Part shown: one piece after another, positions 61,309 through 64,000 of the stretch
Layout of the letters: each line of letters begins with the position of its first letter
Numbering within the stretch: the stretch's first letter is position 1
NCBI GenBank assembly: GCA_031423615.1
Contig: JANPFV010000015.1
Location: 22,297-86,296 of the forward strand
DNA: 64,000 nt
Direction of reading: 5' to 3'
DNA from: JADLGJ01 sp031423615
GTDB taxonomy: Bacteria > Omnitrophota > Gorgyraeia > Zapsychrales > JANLHA01
Program-made: the position numbers and the translations under genes
The notes under the pieces: generated by a model
Told to the model about the DNA's origin: nothing
The model's database searches: none
Seen by the model: only the letters and a program-made list of their open reading frames with translations

Positions 61309-62939
61309 TGAAAAAATCCGTAGTTATACAAAAGATTCTTGGTTTCGGGATCATGAGTGTTGTCATTTCTCTTATATTGGCGGGAATGGGTTTTGGGGTC
61401 GTCGAATATTACAAGATCAAGAATGAGTCTTTGAATAAAACCCATTTGCAAATGGACATGCTGGTTTTTAACCTTCAGCCCACACTTTTATTTGACGATA
61501 AGGCGGCGGCAGACAAGATTCTTCAATCTCTTCGTGAAGACCGCTCCATTAATAAAGTCAAACTTTATAAAGCCGACGGAACCGAGTTTGCGGCTTATCT
61601 TCCTTCGCGCCGCCCCAGCGACATCCATCTTTCTAAAGAAATTTATTTTGACCAGAAATTGATCGGCCACCTTGATATCGAAGCTGTGTATTCAGGGATA
61701 AAGGAAAAATATTTTGCCTATCTTTTAATCACTTTGCTCATCATTATTTTTTCTATTCCGGCGGCTTATTTGATTTCTGCGCCTTTAAGGAGTCAGGTGT
61801 CCGAGGCTGTTGTTCAGATTGAACAGCAGTCTGATCGTTTAAGATTGTTGGCAGACCAGGTTGTTTCCAGTGAACAGCGGGAGAGAAAACGGATCGCCGC
61901 GCTCATTCACGATCATTTGCAACAAATTCTCGTGGCCAGTAAAATGCAGTTAGACCTTACGAGCAAAAAGATGAATAACAAGGAATATGAAAAAGCCACG
62001 GTGAATCTTAAACGCAGTGAAGAATACCTCAACGAAGCGATCCGGGCGGCTAAATCTTTGACCGTGGAACTGCGTCCTCCTGTTCTTTATGAAGCCGGCC
62101 TGATCTCCGCTTTCCAATGGCTGGCCACCAAATTTAAAAATGACCACGACTTGAATGTTGACCTCCATCTTCAGGAAATCCCGCTGAAGCTGCCCGACAA
62201 TTTAAAGATTTTGATTTTTGAATCGGTCAAAGAACTGCTTTTTAATGTTGTAAAATACGCCGGGGTCGGGGCCGCAGATTTATATTCGAAATATGAGGAG
62301 GGATTGATTATTATTTGTGTCAAGGATGCGGGTTGCGGGTTTGATGTCGAATTGATGGATAAAATGTCGATGGAAAAAGGTTTCGGACTTTTTAGTATTC
62401 GGGAAAGGTTGAAGTTAATCAATGGGAAACTGAATATTAAAACAGGACTGCAAAGCGGCACGGAAGTTGAAATTATTATTCCCAGTGATATGATTGTCGA
62501 AACCGTTAAAAATCACGAGGGGGTTAAGGGGCTAACGGAGGTCGAGGAAAAGACAAAGGACCAATCCATCAAAATTTTATTGGTTGATGATCACAAAATT
62601 GTCAGGGAAGGCATTGCGAATATTTTGAAGGAACACCCGGGTTTTAATGTTATCGCCCAGGCGGAAAACGGTATGGAAGCCGTGGAAAAAGCCGGAATAT
62701 TTATGCCGGACATTGTCATTATGGACATTAATATGCCAAAACTCAATGGCATTGAAGCCACTCGCGCGATTAAGAGTAAATATTCCGATATCCAAATCAT
62801 TGGTCTGTCGGTGCAGGATGAAAATGACGTCGCCGAATCCATGAAAAATGCCGGCGCGGCGACATTGTTAAATAAGGCTGGCGATCCGCGTCAGCTCATT
62901 GAGGCCATTATAACTTTTACGCGGAAAAATCACGCATGA
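61308..62939 (+). CDS. Hybrid sensor kinase: HisKA_3, HATPase and C-terminal receiver
   Basis: The 543-residue protein has two membrane helices (about residues 10-32 and 137-155) around a periplasmic sensor region of about 100 residues. A dimerisation domain with H201 in ALIHDHLQQ (NarX-type H-D-x3-Q) is followed by an ATPase domain with GCGFD and GFGLFSIRERL. A receiver follows (residues 422-540: LLVDDHK, phospho-Asp D473 in IMDINMPKLNG, LLNKAGDP). NarX-type kinases usually pair with NarL regulators; here the receiver is fused and a free receiver follows at 62936. The YfiR-like protein may be its periplasmic input. Confidence 0.9.
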   Translation: MKKSVVIQKILGFGIMSVVISLILAGMGFGVVEYYKIKNESLNKTHLQMDMLVFNLQPTLLFDDKAAADKILQSLREDRSINKVKLYKADGTEFAAYLPSRRPSDIHLSKEIYFDQKLIGHLDIEAVYSGIKEKYFAYLLITLLIIIFSIPAAYLISAPLRSQVSEAVVQIEQQSDRLRLLADQVVSSEQRERKRIAALIHDHLQQILVASKMQLDLTSKKMNNKEYEKATVNLKRSEEYLNEAIRAAKSLTVELRPPVLYEAGLISAFQWLATKFKNDHDLNVDLHLQEIPLKLPDNLKILIFESVKELLFNVVKYAGVGAADLYSKYEEGLIIICVKDAGCGFDVELMDKMSMEKGFGLFSIRERLKLINGKLNIKTGLQSGTEVEIIIPSDMIVETVKNHEGVKGLTEVEEKTKDQSIKILLVDDHKIVREGIANILKEHPGFNVIAQAENGMEAVEKAGIFMPDIVIMDINMPKLNGIEATRAIKSKYSDIQIIGLSVQDENDVAESMKNAGAATLLNKAGDPRQLIEAIITFTRKNHA

Positions 62940-63325
62940 GTCCTATCAAGGTCGTTATTATCGATGACAATAAGTCCATTCGTCGCATTGTTAAAGAATT
63001 ATTAGAAACGGAAAGCGATCTTTCCCTTTGTGGAGAAGCGGAAGATATTGAATCCGGCAAGACTTTGCTTATGCAGCAAAGTCCGGACGTGGCCATTATT
63101 GATATTTCATTAGGTGAGAATGAGGGAGGGTTTAAGGTTTTGCAGGAGATTAACGACTTTAAATGGCCGACTAAGGTCATTATGTTTTCGGCGCATTCAG
63201 AAGAAACTTATTCCGGCCGTTGTTTGAAGGCCGGGGCCCAAGCTTATTTGTGCAAGGATAAAGCCGTCGGCTGTTTGGTCGAGGCGATTCGCTGTGTTCA
63301 TGCCGGTGAAGAATATGTTTCTTAA
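62936..63325 (+). CDS. NarL-type receiver lacking its HTH output
   Basis: The 129-residue receiver has VIIDDNKSI, a phospho-Asp in IIDISLGENEG, MFSAHSEE and the lysine in LCKDKA. The C-terminal AIRCVHAGEEYVS is the linker that normally leads into a LuxR-type helix-turn-helix, but the frame stops there and no HTH follows. The start overlaps the hybrid kinase by 4 bases. It probably acts through protein contact or as a phosphate sink, or it is a truncated regulator. Confidence 0.85.
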   Translation: MSPIKVVIIDDNKSIRRIVKELLETESDLSLCGEAEDIESGKTLLMQQSPDVAIIDISLGENEGGFKVLQEINDFKWPTKVIMFSAHSEETYSGRCLKAGAQAYLCKDKAVGCLVEAIRCVHAGEEYVS

Positions 63326-63412
63326 CATCGTGTATAAGTTTTATCTATCGTTATGGTTGCTGCTTGCTTATCCGGTGAGTCCTTTGGGCAGCTTTCCGTT
63401 CGCGAAATAAAT

Positions 63413-63441
63413 TTGACTTTTTGTTGAACGAAATGTATATT
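63413..63441 (+). promoter_or_regulatory. Promoter of the giant secreted protein gene
   Basis: TTGACT (63413-63418), a 17-bp spacer and TATATT (63436-63441) form a good promoter about 90 bases before ATG 63536. The long leader contains AT-rich sequence and a GAGAGGA ribosome site. A TTTGATATGT just after the -10 differs by one base from the operator arm at 40614, which may be chance. The rest of the gap 63326-63535 shows nothing else. Confidence 0.5.
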
Positions 63442-63535
63442 TTTGATATGTATCTTTCCTGTATCTTCCGCTGAGTTTTAATTTTCATTTGAAAAAATAA
63501 ATTGTTTTAAATCTTGACCGAGAGGAAATACTCTT

Positions 63536-64000
63536 ATGAATGAATTCCTTTGCCATAAAAAAACAACCTGGATGAGAAAAACAATAGCCAGTCTGATCTT
63601 GGCGGCGTTTTTCCTTAATACCATCACGCCGGCCGGGGCGCAAATTCTGCCCTTATCGGGAACGTCGGTGGGTTTTAAGCCGCCGGTGCTCTTGGGTCTT
63701 AAAATCCATCCGGAAAATCCTTTATTGTTTGATTTTATTGTCGATCAAGGTCAGGCCAAGTTGTCCGAGGACGAACTCAAAAGCGAAACCGAAAAGCTGG
63801 TCAAATATTTTTTCGCCGCCTTGACCATTCCGGACAAGGAAGTATGGGTCAATCTTTCGCCGTATGAAAAAGACCGGATCATTCCCGATGTTTTGGGAGC
63901 AACGATCATGGGCCAGACCATGCTCGAGCAGGATTATACGCTTAAACAATTGGCCGCTTCTTTAACCAATCCCGACACGGACTTGGGCAGAAAATTTTGG
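63536..64000 (+). CDS. Giant secreted Omnitrophota-type protein (N-terminal part, runs off the window)
   Basis: The last 155 codons of the window encode a signal peptide (MRKTIASLILAAFFLN..AGA, after a short basic start) and then ILPLSGTSVGFKPPVLLGL and HPENPLLFDFIVDQG. DVLGATIMGQTMLEQDYTLKQ and the final DTDLGRKFW follow. I recognise this N-terminus as one that recurs at the start of very long proteins in Omnitrophota genomes. Its function is unknown. ATG 63572 (MRKT) is an alternative start. The frame is open at the window edge, so the protein is partial here. Confidence 0.8.
   Translation, partial: MNEFLCHKKTTWMRKTIASLILAAFFLNTITPAGAQILPLSGTSVGFKPPVLLGLKIHPENPLLFDFIVDQGQAKLSEDELKSETEKLVKYFFAALTIPDKEVWVNLSPYEKDRIIPDVLGATIMGQTMLEQDYTLKQLAASLTNPDTDLGRKFW

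Noticed and set aside
1..64000. tRNA genes, rRNA genes, CRISPR arrays, prophage or conjugation genes
   Set aside because: I looked through the gaps and found no cloverleaf-like, repeat-spacer or phage/plasmid gene signals; the gaps are short and mostly explained.

Overview
The window most likely comes from a chromosome of an uncultivated diderm bacterium of the Omnitrophota (Candidatus Omnitrophica). The best lineage clue is the truncated gene at the right edge (63536 onward). Its N-terminus matches, as I recall it, a giant secreted protein that recurs in that phylum. A TonB-dependent receptor and an AsmA-like protein show that the cell has an outer membrane. Genes are tightly packed, many with ATGA or TAATG stop/start overlaps. 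I see no rRNA, tRNA, CRISPR array or insertion sequence. Lineage is an inference from memory of protein families, not from a search.

Region 1 (1-3196) is a 7-deazaguanine operon: the last 23 codons of queD, then queC, queE and queF, followed by rph (RNase PH) and rdgB (ITP/XTP pyrophosphatase). Region 2 (3291-6077, minus) is a large AsmA-like protein. Region 3 (6238-28395) is a run of about 19 genes, nearly all overlapping, for a surface glycan or glycolipid. It holds a radical SAM enzyme, glycosyltransferases (GT9, two paralogous GT2, two large membrane proteins), four SDR or NDP-sugar enzymes, a sugar C-methyltransferase, two unrelated ThDP enzymes (a fused E1 alpha-beta and an acetolactate-synthase-like protein), an aminotransferase, an alcohol dehydrogenase, two methyltransferases, a flavin mutase-like enzyme and a TPR protein. 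Together they suggest a modified, possibly branched-chain, amino or methylated sugar.

Region 4 (28466-42481) is the exceptional part. A 2476-residue protein has the domain order of an enediyne-type iterative polyketide synthase (KS-AT-ACP-KR-DH-PPTase). Two thioesterase-like hotdog domains are fused at its C-terminus and an HTH-like segment at its N-terminus. It appears to share an operon with a 7TM-GAF histidine kinase, receiver-only proteins and a protein made of two internal repeats. An XRE-cupin regulator follows with a conspicuous palindromic operator region, then small ORFs and more receivers. The 3' third of the synthase and the kinase sensor module are clearly more AT-rich than their surroundings.

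Region 5 (42495-58710) is stress and repair: a DUF892 (YciF-like) protein, a tiny zinc-ribbon-like ORF, the large helicase Lhr overlapping a family-4-like uracil-DNA glycosylase that lacks all four iron-sulfur cysteines, a DUF2934 protein, an MscS channel, and a trehalose-from-glycogen operon (treZ, amylo-1,6-glucosidase, glgX/treX, treY). Region 6 (58801-64000) has a TonB-dependent receptor, a YfiR-like periplasmic protein, a hybrid histidine kinase, an output-less receiver, and the start of the giant secreted protein.
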